Shown piece by piece: positions 18,338 to 26,761 of a stretch of DNA of 64,000 nt. How positions within the stretch are numbered: position 1 is the first letter of the stretch; the number at the start of each line of letters is the position of its first letter. A model generated the notes under the pieces. The model saw nothing but the letters and a program-made list of their open reading frames with translations. It ran no database searches and was not told where the DNA came from. A program made the translations under genes and the position numbers. This DNA is from Lutimaribacter degradans. GTDB taxonomy: Bacteria > Pseudomonadota > Alphaproteobacteria > Rhodobacterales > Rhodobacteraceae. The stretch is taken from positions 248,001 to 312,000 of the forward strand of contig NZ_JAMQGO010000002.1 of the NCBI RefSeq assembly GCF_023703375.1, in the 5' to 3' direction.

Positions 18338-19240
18338 TCAGCTCCGGTTTTCCGGGGCGGTCACGTCGCGCAGACCGTCGCCCATGAGATTGATCGCCAG
18401 CACCAGCAGGAACAGCACGGCACCGGGAATAAGCACCAGCCAAGGTTCGAACAGCATCATGTTCTTGCCTTCCGATACCATCAGGCCCCAGCTCGGCGTG
18501 GGCGGTTGCACGCCCAGCCCCAGAAAGGACAGCGCCGCCTCAAGAAGGATGGCGTGGGCCATTTCCAGCGTGATAACGACAATCAGGTTGTTGGCGATGT
18601 TCGGCATGATTTCCGACAGGATCACCCGCGGTGTCGAGGCACCGATGGCGCGCGCGGCAGCCACGTATTCACGCCCGCGCACCTGCAGGGTCGAGGCGCG
18701 CATGACAACGGCAAAGCGATCCCACAACAAAAGGCCCAGCACCACGATGACCACCTGGAGCGAGCCGCCCAGGATGGCCACGACGGCCAGCGCCACCAGC
18801 ACGACGGGCATGGCCAGCCGCACGTTGATCAAAAAGGTCACGACCATGTCGACACGCCCGCCGAAATAGCCGGCGGCCACGCCCATGGCGGTGCCGATCA
18901 CACCCGAGATCAGCGCCGCCACGGCACCGATCAACAGTGAAACGCGCGCACCGTAGATCAGGCGCGACAGGTAATCGCGGCCCAGGTGGTCGGTTCCAAG
19001 CGGATGCTCCCACGTGCCGCCCAGGAAAACCGGGGGCTCCATCCGGTTCATCAGGCTTTGCGCATAGGGGTCATGCGGGGCCAGAAGCGGCGCGAAGATG
19101 GCGATGAACAGCAAGATGATCAACACCACGGCGCCGATCAGCAGGCCCTGGTGACCAAAGACACGCTTACGCAGCATCTGGCCCGGTGTCGGGCCGGTGA
19201 TCTCTTGCAGCAGGGGATCGGTATTATCGATATGCGCCAT
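18338..19240 (-). CDS. Peptide ABC transporter permease (DppC-like)
   Basis: A 300-residue inner-membrane subunit. The N-terminal cytosolic arm leads to GAVVLIILLFIAIFAPLLAP, followed by the DppC-type HPLGTDHLGRDYLSRLIYGARVS block (PLGTDHLGRD is diagnostic). The EAA-type docking loop is YVAAARAIGASTPRVILSEI and the end contains LGLGVQPPTPSWGLM. It partners the DppB-like permease two bases upstream. Confidence 0.93.
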   Translation of the reverse strand: MAHIDNTDPLLQEITGPTPGQMLRKRVFGHQGLLIGAVVLIILLFIAIFAPLLAPHDPYAQSLMNRMEPPVFLGGTWEHPLGTDHLGRDYLSRLIYGARVSLLIGAVAALISGVIGTAMGVAAGYFGGRVDMVVTFLINVRLAMPVVLVALAVVAILGGSLQVVIVVLGLLLWDRFAVVMRASTLQVRGREYVAAARAIGASTPRVILSEIMPNIANNLIVVITLEMAHAILLEAALSFLGLGVQPPTPSWGLMVSEGKNMMLFEPWLVLIPGAVLFLLVLAINLMGDGLRDVTAPENRS

Positions 19241-19242
19241 GT

Positions 19243-20160
19243 TCAGCTGCTCCGCATACGGGGGTCAAGCCAAGCGTTCAAAACGTCGGCCAGAAAGGTG
19301 AAAACGATGTAGAACATCGAAAATACAAGGATCAGCGCCTGCACGGTGGGCAGGTCGTTGCGCGCGATGCTTTCCCACGCCAGGTAGCCGGCGCCATGCA
19401 GGGCAAAAATCGACTCGACCACGATCGAGCCGCCCAGCATGAAGCCCATCTGCACGGCGGCCAGCGACACCACCGGAATGATCGCGTTGCGCAGCGCGTG
19501 GCGAAACAGCACGCGGCCCTCGGGAGCGCCCTTGGCGCGCGCGGTGCGGATGTAATCCGACGAAAGCACATCCAGCATGCCCGCCCGCGTCAGGCGCATG
19601 ATCGCCGGCATCGCGTAATAGCCCAACACGATGGTCGGCATGATGAAGTGTACGGGGGACGAGGCACCCGATGGCGGCAGCCAGCCCAGTTGGATCGCGA
19701 AGATCACGATCAGGATCAGGCCGAACCAGAAGCTGGGCATGGCCTGCCCTGCCACCGACAGGAACAGTGCCACCCGGTCGATGATCGAATTGGGCCGGAT
19801 CGCGGCAGCGACGCCAAGCGGGACGGCCGTAAGCAACGCGAAGGAAATGCCGCAAACCCCGAGCGTCATGGTCACGCTGAGCCGTTCGGCAATAAGCGAC
19901 GCCACGGGCAGGCGAAAATAGTAACTTTCGCCGAAATCGCCCTGGATGGCGGAAAACAGCCAGTCCCCGTATTGCACCAGCATTGGCCGGTCAAAGCCAT
20001 AAAGTTTGCGCAGCGATTCAATGTCTTCGCCGCTGGCGGTTTCACCAGCCAGCGCCGCAGCCGGATCACCGGCAAGGAAAAGCAGGCTGAAACTGATGAA
20101 CGAGACGGTAAAGGCCACCAGAACGGCAAGGCCCAATCGTTTCAGGATGAATGTCAGCAC
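19243..20160 (-). CDS. Peptide ABC transporter permease (DppB-like)
   Basis: A 305-residue inner-membrane subunit starting MLTFILKRLGLAVLVAFTVS. It has the LAGDPAAAL motif, LYGFDRPMLVQYGDWL, the docking loop YIRTARAKGAPEGRVLFRHA and the terminal WLDPRMR typical of DppB proteins. It is separated from the binding-protein gene upstream by a 116-base spacer that carries a strong hairpin. Confidence 0.93.
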   Translation of the reverse strand: MLTFILKRLGLAVLVAFTVSFISFSLLFLAGDPAAALAGETASGEDIESLRKLYGFDRPMLVQYGDWLFSAIQGDFGESYYFRLPVASLIAERLSVTMTLGVCGISFALLTAVPLGVAAAIRPNSIIDRVALFLSVAGQAMPSFWFGLILIVIFAIQLGWLPPSGASSPVHFIMPTIVLGYYAMPAIMRLTRAGMLDVLSSDYIRTARAKGAPEGRVLFRHALRNAIIPVVSLAAVQMGFMLGGSIVVESIFALHGAGYLAWESIARNDLPTVQALILVFSMFYIVFTFLADVLNAWLDPRMRSS

Positions 20161-20230
20161 AGAGGTACCTTTGCGTCATCGCCTGCGCGCCGAACACGCG
20201 CAGGTTGGATCGGAGGGAACGAAAACCAAA

Positions 20231-20259
20231 GGCAGGGGCCGCGTGATGCGGCCCCTGCC
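20231..20259 (-). terminator. Strong hairpin between binding-protein and permease genes
   Basis: A perfect 12-bp stem (GGCAGGGGCCGC at 20231-20242 with GCGGCCCCTGCC at 20248-20259, loop GTGAT), placed 17 bases after the binding-protein stop. In the direction of transcription it is followed by TTTGGTTTTC, so partial termination plus 3'-end stabilisation of the binding-protein mRNA is likely. Confidence 0.7.
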
Positions 20260-20276
20260 CCGGCAATTGGTTCAGA

Positions 20277-21794
20277 TCAGTTCCACGACATGGTGGTAAA
20301 GCGCAGAACCTCGTCGGCGGTGGGCGTATACTCGACCTCTTTGGTAAACACGTAGTTGGTGTTGTACGAGAACATCGGCGCCCAATATGCCTGATCGGTG
20401 ATGCGTTCGATGGCCTTTGCATAATGCTCGACCCGCGTATCGGGGTCGGTCGCGCTGTCGGCAACGTTCAAGTCGGCCAGCACCTGGTCGTCACGCGCGT
20501 CGTCAAGCGACCCGTGCTTGAAGAACTGGCTGACCATGGCCGAAGCGTCGTTGATCGAATAGCTGCCCCAGGTTTGGAAAGACATCGGCACCTCGCCCTT
20601 CATGTTCAGTTCGCGCAGCGCGGAATACTGAAGGAACTTGAAATCAGCGTCGATGCCAACGGCATTGAGGTAGCTCAGGATCGCTTCGGCATATTCGCGG
20701 TCACGATAGGCATAGAACTCAGTTTCGAAACCATCAGGATACCCCGCTTCGGCCAACAGGGCGCGGGCCTTCTCGGGGTCGTATTCATACGTGGTTGCGG
20801 CCTCTTCGACACAGCCGAACTGGCTGGGGAAGCATGGCGTCCAGATCACTTTCGATTTCCCCTTGAGCAGGGCATTCACCAGCTCTTCGCGGTTGATCGC
20901 GTGGTTGATGGCCCGGCGCACGCGCAGATCGCCGAAAGGCGAGTCGCCCGAACGGCCTGCCGCGTCGAACGACAGATAGCCAACCCGCATCGTGGATTCG
21001 TTCATCACGGTGAACTGGTCCATCGCGCTCATCTTCTCGGCCTGGTCGGCCGGAACCTGCCAGATCAAGTCAAGCGAGCCGCTGAAAAGCTCGGCCAACT
21101 GGGTGTTCACGTCCGGAATGGTGCGGATGTCGATATTGGTGATCTCGGGCGCGCCCTTGGGGCTGTCGTGATACCCTTCGTATTTCTTGAGGACGAAATG
21201 CTGCCCCGGAACCACCGAGACGACCTCGTAAGGGCCGGTGCCCACCGGCTTGAGGCCCATGCCGCTCGGGCCGACCTCGGCATAGTATTCATCGGGGTAC
21301 ATCGACACCGGGCCCGACAGGAATTCGATCGCGGCCGGAAACTTGTCTTTCAGGTGGATGCGAACGGTGTAGTCGTCGATCTTCTCGGCCGATTCCATCC
21401 AGTTCACGTTGCGCTGTGTCTTGACGCCGTTTTCCTCTTTCGCGACGAAATTGACGGTATAGACCACGTCATCGGCATTGAACGGCTCGCCGTTGTGGAA
21501 CGTCACACCCTCGCGCAGCTTGAATTCCAGCGTGGTATCGTCGATCCACTCCCACGATGTGGCCAGGTTGCCCTTGTATTCATTTGTAACCGGGTCGCGG
21601 TAGATCAGGCCATCCCAGACCGCGCGCTGCAACACCACGCCTTCGCGCGACGAGTTGAAGTAGCTGTCGACATTTTCCAGCTCCTTGGTAAAGGCCACGC
21701 GCAGCGTATCGTTGGCCTTTTCAGCCATGGCCGCGCCCGAGGCGGCGATCAGCGCAATGCTGGCGATTGAGGTTTTGAGCCATGATGAGGTCAT
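20277..21794 (-). CDS. ABC transporter substrate-binding protein, family 5 (peptide type)
   Basis: Periplasmic receptor of 505 residues with a signal peptide (WLKTSIASIALIAASGAAMA). Mature features are LRVAFTKELENVDSYFN, LREGVTFHNGEPFNADDVVY, VGTGPYEVVSVVPGQHFVLK and YDPEKARALLAEAGYPDG. It is the promoter-proximal gene of the importer operon that also encodes the second gamma-glutamyltransferase-like protein and the M20 peptidase, so its ligand may be a gamma-glutamyl peptide, glutathione derivative or other small peptide. It is divergent from an IclR gene. Confidence 0.92.
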   Translation of the reverse strand: MTSSWLKTSIASIALIAASGAAMAEKANDTLRVAFTKELENVDSYFNSSREGVVLQRAVWDGLIYRDPVTNEYKGNLATSWEWIDDTTLEFKLREGVTFHNGEPFNADDVVYTVNFVAKEENGVKTQRNVNWMESAEKIDDYTVRIHLKDKFPAAIEFLSGPVSMYPDEYYAEVGPSGMGLKPVGTGPYEVVSVVPGQHFVLKKYEGYHDSPKGAPEITNIDIRTIPDVNTQLAELFSGSLDLIWQVPADQAEKMSAMDQFTVMNESTMRVGYLSFDAAGRSGDSPFGDLRVRRAINHAINREELVNALLKGKSKVIWTPCFPSQFGCVEEAATTYEYDPEKARALLAEAGYPDGFETEFYAYRDREYAEAILSYLNAVGIDADFKFLQYSALRELNMKGEVPMSFQTWGSYSINDASAMVSQFFKHGSLDDARDDQVLADLNVADSATDPDTRVEHYAKAIERITDQAYWAPMFSYNTNYVFTKEVEYTPTADEVLRFTTMSWN

Positions 21795-21860
21795 TGGATA
21801 TCTCCGTGTGTTGGTCCGATAAAAACGGCGGTCTGCACGCTTTGTTTCTAGGTGACAGTT

Positions 21861-21877
21861 GTATCAAATAATGATAC
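21861..21877. promoter_or_regulatory. Candidate IclR operator in divergent promoter
   Basis: Perfect inverted repeat GTATCA-N5-TGATAC lies in the 173-base AT-rich region between the importer operon (minus, start 21794) and the IclR gene (plus, start 21968). Position and symmetry fit an operator for the divergently encoded IclR protein; the match to a known consensus is not established. Confidence 0.5.
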
Positions 21878-21967
21878 GCCGCACTTTATTGTGATTAACT
21901 AAACCCCGAGGTGGCGCGCAACGTCAACCCCTCCGATCGGGGTGAACGAGGAATTTTTAGGAAGCCG

Positions 21968-22777
21968 ATGAAAACAAAGCAGAATACACTTTACGTCGGA
22001 TCGCTTGCCAAGGGATTGCAGCTGCTCAAGGCATTCGATGAAAGCCACACCGATATGTCCTTGTCCGAGCTGGCGCAGCGCACCGGCCTGAACAAAAGCG
22101 CCACCCAACGCCTGGCCAATACCCTGCATGTCGAAGGGATGCTGGACAAAGACCCGGTCACGCGCCGCTTTCGGCCATCTCATGCCTGGTTGCAACTGGC
22201 CTATGCCTATTACTGGTCCGATCCGCTGGTCGGGCAGGCCATGCCCAAGCTGATCGGCCTGTCGCAGGAACTTGGCGAAACGGTGAACCTGGCCGAAATG
22301 TCGGGCGATCACATCGTCTATGTCAGCCGCCTGCCCTGCAAGCGCACGCATTTTGCCGCCACGATCATAGGCCGCCGCCTTCCGGCACTGTCCACCGCTG
22401 CGGGGCGGGCGATGCTGTCGACCTTTCCCGAAGATGAACGAAACCATGCCATCGAGACCTGGCCGGTGCAGAAATTCACGCCGGGCACGACGATCGACCG
22501 AGACGAGATCCGCCAGACCATCGAACAGGCGGTGACGGATGGTTTTTCCATCTCGTCGGGGCAAATGCTGTTGAACGAAACCAGCGTCGCATCGCCTATC
22601 ATTGGCCATGAGGGTCGCGCCCATGCCGCTGTGCAGTGTTCGGTTTCGGCCCATACCTGGACCCGAGAAAAGGTCGAACGGGAAATCCTGCCAAAGCTCC
22701 AGGATACGGCGAATGCCATCTCCCCGTCATTCCAGCCTTATCGCGGCGGCACGCCCGGTCCTTTAAACGGCGAGTGA
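21968..22777 (+). CDS. IclR family transcriptional regulator
   Basis: A 269-residue repressor/activator. The winged helix-turn-helix spans about residues 9-70 (GSLAKGLQLLKAF, LSELAQRTGLNKSATQRLAN), and the IclR GAF-like effector domain follows, with LPALSTAAGRAMLS and FSISSGQMLLNETSVASPI as family landmarks. The start at 21968 has AGGA five bases before it; an in-frame start at 21911 lacks one. Its divergence from the peptide-importer/gamma-glutamyltransferase operon makes that operon the likely target. Confidence 0.92.
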   Translation: MKTKQNTLYVGSLAKGLQLLKAFDESHTDMSLSELAQRTGLNKSATQRLANTLHVEGMLDKDPVTRRFRPSHAWLQLAYAYYWSDPLVGQAMPKLIGLSQELGETVNLAEMSGDHIVYVSRLPCKRTHFAATIIGRRLPALSTAAGRAMLSTFPEDERNHAIETWPVQKFTPGTTIDRDEIRQTIEQAVTDGFSISSGQMLLNETSVASPIIGHEGRAHAAVQCSVSAHTWTREKVEREILPKLQDTANAISPSFQPYRGGTPGPLNGE

Positions 22778-22949
22778 CGCGTTGAACGCAGCCCCCCGGG
22801 CCGCGCATGGCGCCGGCCGGTTGCGAAACCAGGGCCCTGCCCCGTCGCCCCGGCCAAGACAGGCGCCACTGAAACGGTTGGCGGTCTAGTGGGTCGCGGT
22901 CACTCCCCGGCGGCATCACCGGCTTCCAACGATTATCATCAACCGCAAT

Positions 22950-23843
22950 TCATCCAAGGCGCCGATCAAGCGCCTTGCCGATTTCCTCAAGACTGCTTGC
23001 AATCTCGGCGCCCGACTCTTTCAATAGCCGGATCTTTGCGCTGGCGCTGTCGGCGTCATCGCCGATCATCGCGGCGACATGGCCGAAACTGACACCCTTT
23101 GGGTGGTTTTCCTGAAAACGGCCCGCAACAAGCGCCACCACGGGTTTTCTCAACCGATTGGCGCGCAGTGCGGCGGCAACCTCGGCTTCGTTGCCGGTTC
23201 CGGGTTCTCCGTAGATGACCATTGCATCGGTTTCGTCGTCTGCTTCGAACAGTTCGAGATACTCGAACATGGATCGCCCGGTTGTCCGGTCTCCGCCCAT
23301 CGAAACCGCGGTCGAGACACCGTGGCCCGCAGCATTCAGCGCCATTGAAATCTCGGCCGACATCCCGCCTGAGCGTGAAACCACACCAATGCGCCCGGCC
23401 GGGTACAAGGCATCCGGGTTGTCGCCTCCAATCCCGCCGATCTTGCATTTACCCGGGGAAATCACGCCGTTCGTGTTGAACCCCACCAGCCAGGCATCCG
23501 CTTGCCTCGCCGCGGCGACCGCGCGAACCGCATCATGCCGCGGAACGTTCTCGGTCGTTGCCAGGATGACGCCAATTCCGGCCTCGGCCGCTTCGGTCAC
23601 CGCATCGCAAACGCCGTTCACCGGAACGTAGAGAACGGCAGCATTTGCATCGGTGCCGGCCACTGCCGCGGCCACTGTATCGAAGACGGGCACGCCCTCT
23701 ACTTCTTCGCCACCCCGGCCGGGCGTGACGCCGGCCACGATATTGACGCCGTAATCAAGCGCAAGCCGCGTATCGTAACGCCCCTGGTTGCCCGTGATGC
23801 CCTGCACGACCACGCGCGTTGACTTGTCGATCAGGATGCTCAT
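22950..23843 (-). CDS. Succinyl-CoA-synthetase alpha-like CoA ligase subunit
   Basis: A 297-residue protein with the SucD fold: CoA-binding Rossmann part (VVVQGITGNQGRYDTRLALD, AGVTPGRGG) and ligase part with the phosphohistidine expected at about His255 (SFGHVAAMIGDDADSASAKI). The usual SRSGTLTYE is here SRSGGMSAEI, so the substrate pocket differs from succinyl-CoA synthetase and malate-CoA ligase. It overlaps the beta-like gene by four bases. No TCA-cycle genes are nearby; it belongs to the acyl-CoA carboxylase block, so it probably activates a catabolic carboxylate at the cost of ATP. Confidence 0.82.
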   Translation of the reverse strand: MSILIDKSTRVVVQGITGNQGRYDTRLALDYGVNIVAGVTPGRGGEEVEGVPVFDTVAAAVAGTDANAAVLYVPVNGVCDAVTEAAEAGIGVILATTENVPRHDAVRAVAAARQADAWLVGFNTNGVISPGKCKIGGIGGDNPDALYPAGRIGVVSRSGGMSAEISMALNAAGHGVSTAVSMGGDRTTGRSMFEYLELFEADDETDAMVIYGEPGTGNEAEVAAALRANRLRKPVVALVAGRFQENHPKGVSFGHVAAMIGDDADSASAKIRLLKESGAEIASSLEEIGKALDRRLG

Positions 23844-25042
23844 GTCGCGGCCCCTTCTTCTTTTTCTGCTGTAACTTTGCGGGTGGCTTCGACAATGGCG
23901 CGGGCGCCCTCCAACAAGGAAGTGCCCGGTGGCAGGTAGGTCACACCGCCTATCTCGGCGGCCAATGCGCGGGCTTCGGCCTCGCGCGGGCCAAAAAGGC
24001 GCAGGATGATCGGAAAGCGTGACGTATCGACCTTGTTGTGCCGCACTGCGTTTGCAAGCGCTTCCACCACCTTGTCGACAGGCGCCATTTGCAGATGATT
24101 GTATCCGATCAGCAGGCTGCGGGCGCGCGGGTTCGTGAACACGGCATCCAGCACGGCCTCTGTCTTGACCGTGCCAGGGGCGGGGCTGATATCGGAATGG
24201 TTGGCTGGTCGCCCCCCAAGATCGACAATCATGTCGTGCTGCAAAAGCCCCGCACCGCCGCCTGCGACAAGCAACCCGATATCGCCGTCCAGCTCTACAT
24301 ATCGGGCGTCGCCCCCCGGGTTGGCACGATTTGCCTCGTTCACCATTCGCTCGCGCGGATTATCGGGTTGCTGCGATGGTGCATCGGGCAATTCGGGATG
24401 GCGCCCCAGGGCGCCGTCGTCGATTTCAATCATCGTGCCAACCATCGAAAGACGTCCGTTCTTGTCGAGTGCAAGCGGATTGATTTCCATCATCTCGGCA
24501 TCCAGGTCGACGAAGGCGCGCCACAGCCGTGCCGTAAGGCGGCCAACATCGGCAAGCGGGCGCCCCGACAGCCCGGCACGCGACCAAAGGTCAATCGCCT
24601 CCCATGGCCGCAGACCTTTCAGCGGGTCGATCGCGATCGTGACAATGCGCTCTGGCGTGGTGGAATGGACCTGTTCGATTTCGACACCGCCGGCGGTGGA
24701 AATCGTCAGCATCGGCATCCGGTCCGCGAAGCTGAAGGCAAGATAAAACTCTTCTTCGATCTGGGCGCCCCGCTCGACATAAACCCGTTCGACCGGGCCA
24801 TGCTCGGTCTGCTGGCCAAACATCTCGGATGAAACCGCTTGCGCTTCGGAGGCCTCGACCAGGCGCACAAGCCCGCTCTTTCCGCGTCTGCCGGTGGGCA
24901 AAAGCGCCTTCAGGGCAACAGTACCGCCATATCCGGCGGCCAATTCGCCAGCCTGGGCCGCCGTTTCGGCCGGGGCCCCGTCGGGCACCGGCAGGTTCGC
25001 GCGCCGCATGAGGTTTTTCGCAATGTCTTCAGTGAGTTTCAT
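23840..25042 (-). CDS. Succinyl-CoA-synthetase beta-like ATP-grasp subunit
   Basis: A 400-residue ATP-grasp protein with the SucC layout: MKLTEDIAKNLMRRANLPVP start, ATP-grasp with TVALKALLPTGRRGKSG, EMMEINPLAL (metal-binding Glu/Asn), and the C-terminal ligase domain YVELDGDIGLLVAGGGAGLL. The canonical NGAGLAMATMD loop is replaced by GGGAGLLQHDMI, again arguing for a substrate other than succinate. It is the first gene of the unit facing the 25123 operator and pairs with the alpha-like subunit downstream. Confidence 0.82.
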   Translation of the reverse strand: MKLTEDIAKNLMRRANLPVPDGAPAETAAQAGELAAGYGGTVALKALLPTGRRGKSGLVRLVEASEAQAVSSEMFGQQTEHGPVERVYVERGAQIEEEFYLAFSFADRMPMLTISTAGGVEIEQVHSTTPERIVTIAIDPLKGLRPWEAIDLWSRAGLSGRPLADVGRLTARLWRAFVDLDAEMMEINPLALDKNGRLSMVGTMIEIDDGALGRHPELPDAPSQQPDNPRERMVNEANRANPGGDARYVELDGDIGLLVAGGGAGLLQHDMIVDLGGRPANHSDISPAPGTVKTEAVLDAVFTNPRARSLLIGYNHLQMAPVDKVVEALANAVRHNKVDTSRFPIILRLFGPREAEARALAAEIGGVTYLPPGTSLLEGARAIVEATRKVTAEKEEGAAT

Positions 25043-25122
25043 GCAACCTTCCAGTCAGTTTTTTTCATGTCGCCGCCAAGAAACAAGCGTTCAGGATGGA
25101 CTTTTCTGTGCCATCATTAAAG

Positions 25123-25134
25123 AATGTCAACATA
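25123..25134. promoter_or_regulatory. Candidate GntR operator, site 1
   Basis: AATGTCAACATA, the palindrome AATGT-NN-ACATT with one change at the last base. It sits between the divergent CoA-ligase unit (start 25042) and carboxyltransferase 1 (start 25175). Read on the minus strand it includes TTGACA, a good -35 hexamer. Confidence 0.7.
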
Positions 25135-25174
25135 ATTAATGTCAAACGAAAAGCCACAACGAAGGAGGTCACAC

Positions 25175-26734
25175 ATGTCATGGAAGCCAGAAGTCGATGA
25201 AATCGCCCAACGAAGTGCTTGGGCAGAGGAAATGGGCGGGGCCGAGGGGATCGCCCGGCAGGAGGCCCGTGGCCGCCAGACAATTCGTGACCGAATCTCG
25301 GCCCTTGTAGACCCGGGGTCGTTTCGCGAAGTGGGTAAGCTGGCCGGAACGGGTGAGTATGTAGACGGTAAACCTGTCGGCGTTACGCCATCCTCTTATG
25401 TGATGGGGCTGGCCAGGATCGATGGTCGTGATGTCGCGCTGGGCGGCGAGGATTTCACCGTGCGCGGCGGAACAGGATCAACCGCGCGCCGCAAGGGCGG
25501 CCAAGGCGGGTTTGTCGAAGACCTTGCCCATGAATACCGTATTCCCCTGATCAACCTGATCGACGGCGCCGGCGGTTCGGTGACATCGCTGAAACGGCGC
25601 GGATACGCGCCAATGCCGGGAACCGATGATTTCGGTCGCTCGGTCGAACTGTTGGGCGAGGTGCCGGTCATCACGTCGGTCATGGGCACGGCGGCAGGTG
25701 GGCCCGCCGCACGGGCGATGCTCGCGCATTTCTCGACGATGGTCCGCGAAAAGTCACAGGTATTTGCTGCGGGTCCAGCCGTGGTCGAACGTGCGTTGGG
25801 TGAAAACCTTACAGCCGATGAACTTGGCGGGGCGGCGATCGCGGTGGATACTGCCGGCTCGATCGACAACGCCTACCCTTCCGAAGCGGACAGCCTGGAT
25901 GCCATCCGAAAGTTCCTGAGCTACATGCCGCAAAACGTCTGGTCGGCACCGCCCTTCGTGGAAACCCATGACCCGGCGGACAGGCGCGACGACAGGCTTT
26001 TGTCGCTGGTCCCGCGCAGCCGGCGCCAGCCGTATAGCATGCACAAATTGATGTCGATCATCGCGGACGAGGGCTCGACTTTCGAGATACAGCCAACATT
26101 TGGCAAATCCATAATCACGCAGTTTGCGCGGTTCGGTGGCCATGTTGCCGGACTGATCGGGAACAATCCGATGCACTATGGCGGCGCCCTCGACGCGGCC
26201 GGGGCGCAGAAAATGGTCCATTTCATAGACCTGTGCAACCAGTTCGGTATCCCCATAATCTACCTGGCCGATGTTCCGGGCTTCATGATCGGATCGGCGG
26301 CGGAACGGTCCGGCGTGTTGCGCGCGGGCGTTCGTGCGGTGCATGCCGGGCTGCAGGCCAGCGTGCCGTGCATGACCGTCATCATCCGCAAATGTTATGG
26401 CATGGCCGGCATGGCGATGGTCAACCAGAAGGGGCTGAACCTCAAACTTGCCTGGCCTTCAGGCGAATGGGGGTCGTTGCCGGTCGAGGGCGGTGTGGCC
26501 GTCGCCTTCCGTCGCGAGATCGCGACAGCGCCCGACCCTGCCGCGCGCGAGGCGGAACTGGAAGCAGAGTTCCGCACCTATGCCAACCCTTTCAAAACCG
26601 CCGAGGCTTTTGCCGTGGAAGACATCATTGATCCGCGCGACACGCGGTTTCACCTATGCCGCCAGATCGAGGCCGCACAGGAAAGACTGCGCACCGACCG
26701 TGGCCCGCGCCCACAGACAGGGGTCCGGCCATAA
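25175..26734 (+). CDS. Acyl-CoA carboxylase carboxyltransferase subunit 1
   Basis: A 519-residue PccB-type subunit containing both crotonase-fold halves that move the carboxyl group from carboxybiotin to an acyl-CoA. Seen are GGSVTSLKRRG in the N-half and IIYLADVPGFMIG plus RKCYGMAGMAM in the C-half. The start at 25175 follows AAGGAGG by six bases; an in-frame ATG at 25139 lies upstream of that site. Sequence near the N-terminus is close to that of carboxyltransferase 2. The acyl-CoA used is unknown. Confidence 0.9.
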   Translation: MSWKPEVDEIAQRSAWAEEMGGAEGIARQEARGRQTIRDRISALVDPGSFREVGKLAGTGEYVDGKPVGVTPSSYVMGLARIDGRDVALGGEDFTVRGGTGSTARRKGGQGGFVEDLAHEYRIPLINLIDGAGGSVTSLKRRGYAPMPGTDDFGRSVELLGEVPVITSVMGTAAGGPAARAMLAHFSTMVREKSQVFAAGPAVVERALGENLTADELGGAAIAVDTAGSIDNAYPSEADSLDAIRKFLSYMPQNVWSAPPFVETHDPADRRDDRLLSLVPRSRRQPYSMHKLMSIIADEGSTFEIQPTFGKSIITQFARFGGHVAGLIGNNPMHYGGALDAAGAQKMVHFIDLCNQFGIPIIYLADVPGFMIGSAAERSGVLRAGVRAVHAGLQASVPCMTVIIRKCYGMAGMAMVNQKGLNLKLAWPSGEWGSLPVEGGVAVAFRREIATAPDPAAREAELEAEFRTYANPFKTAEAFAVEDIIDPRDTRFHLCRQIEAAQERLRTDRGPRPQTGVRP

Positions 26735-26761
26735 GCCGGGCCCCCGCCCCCAAGGTGGCGC

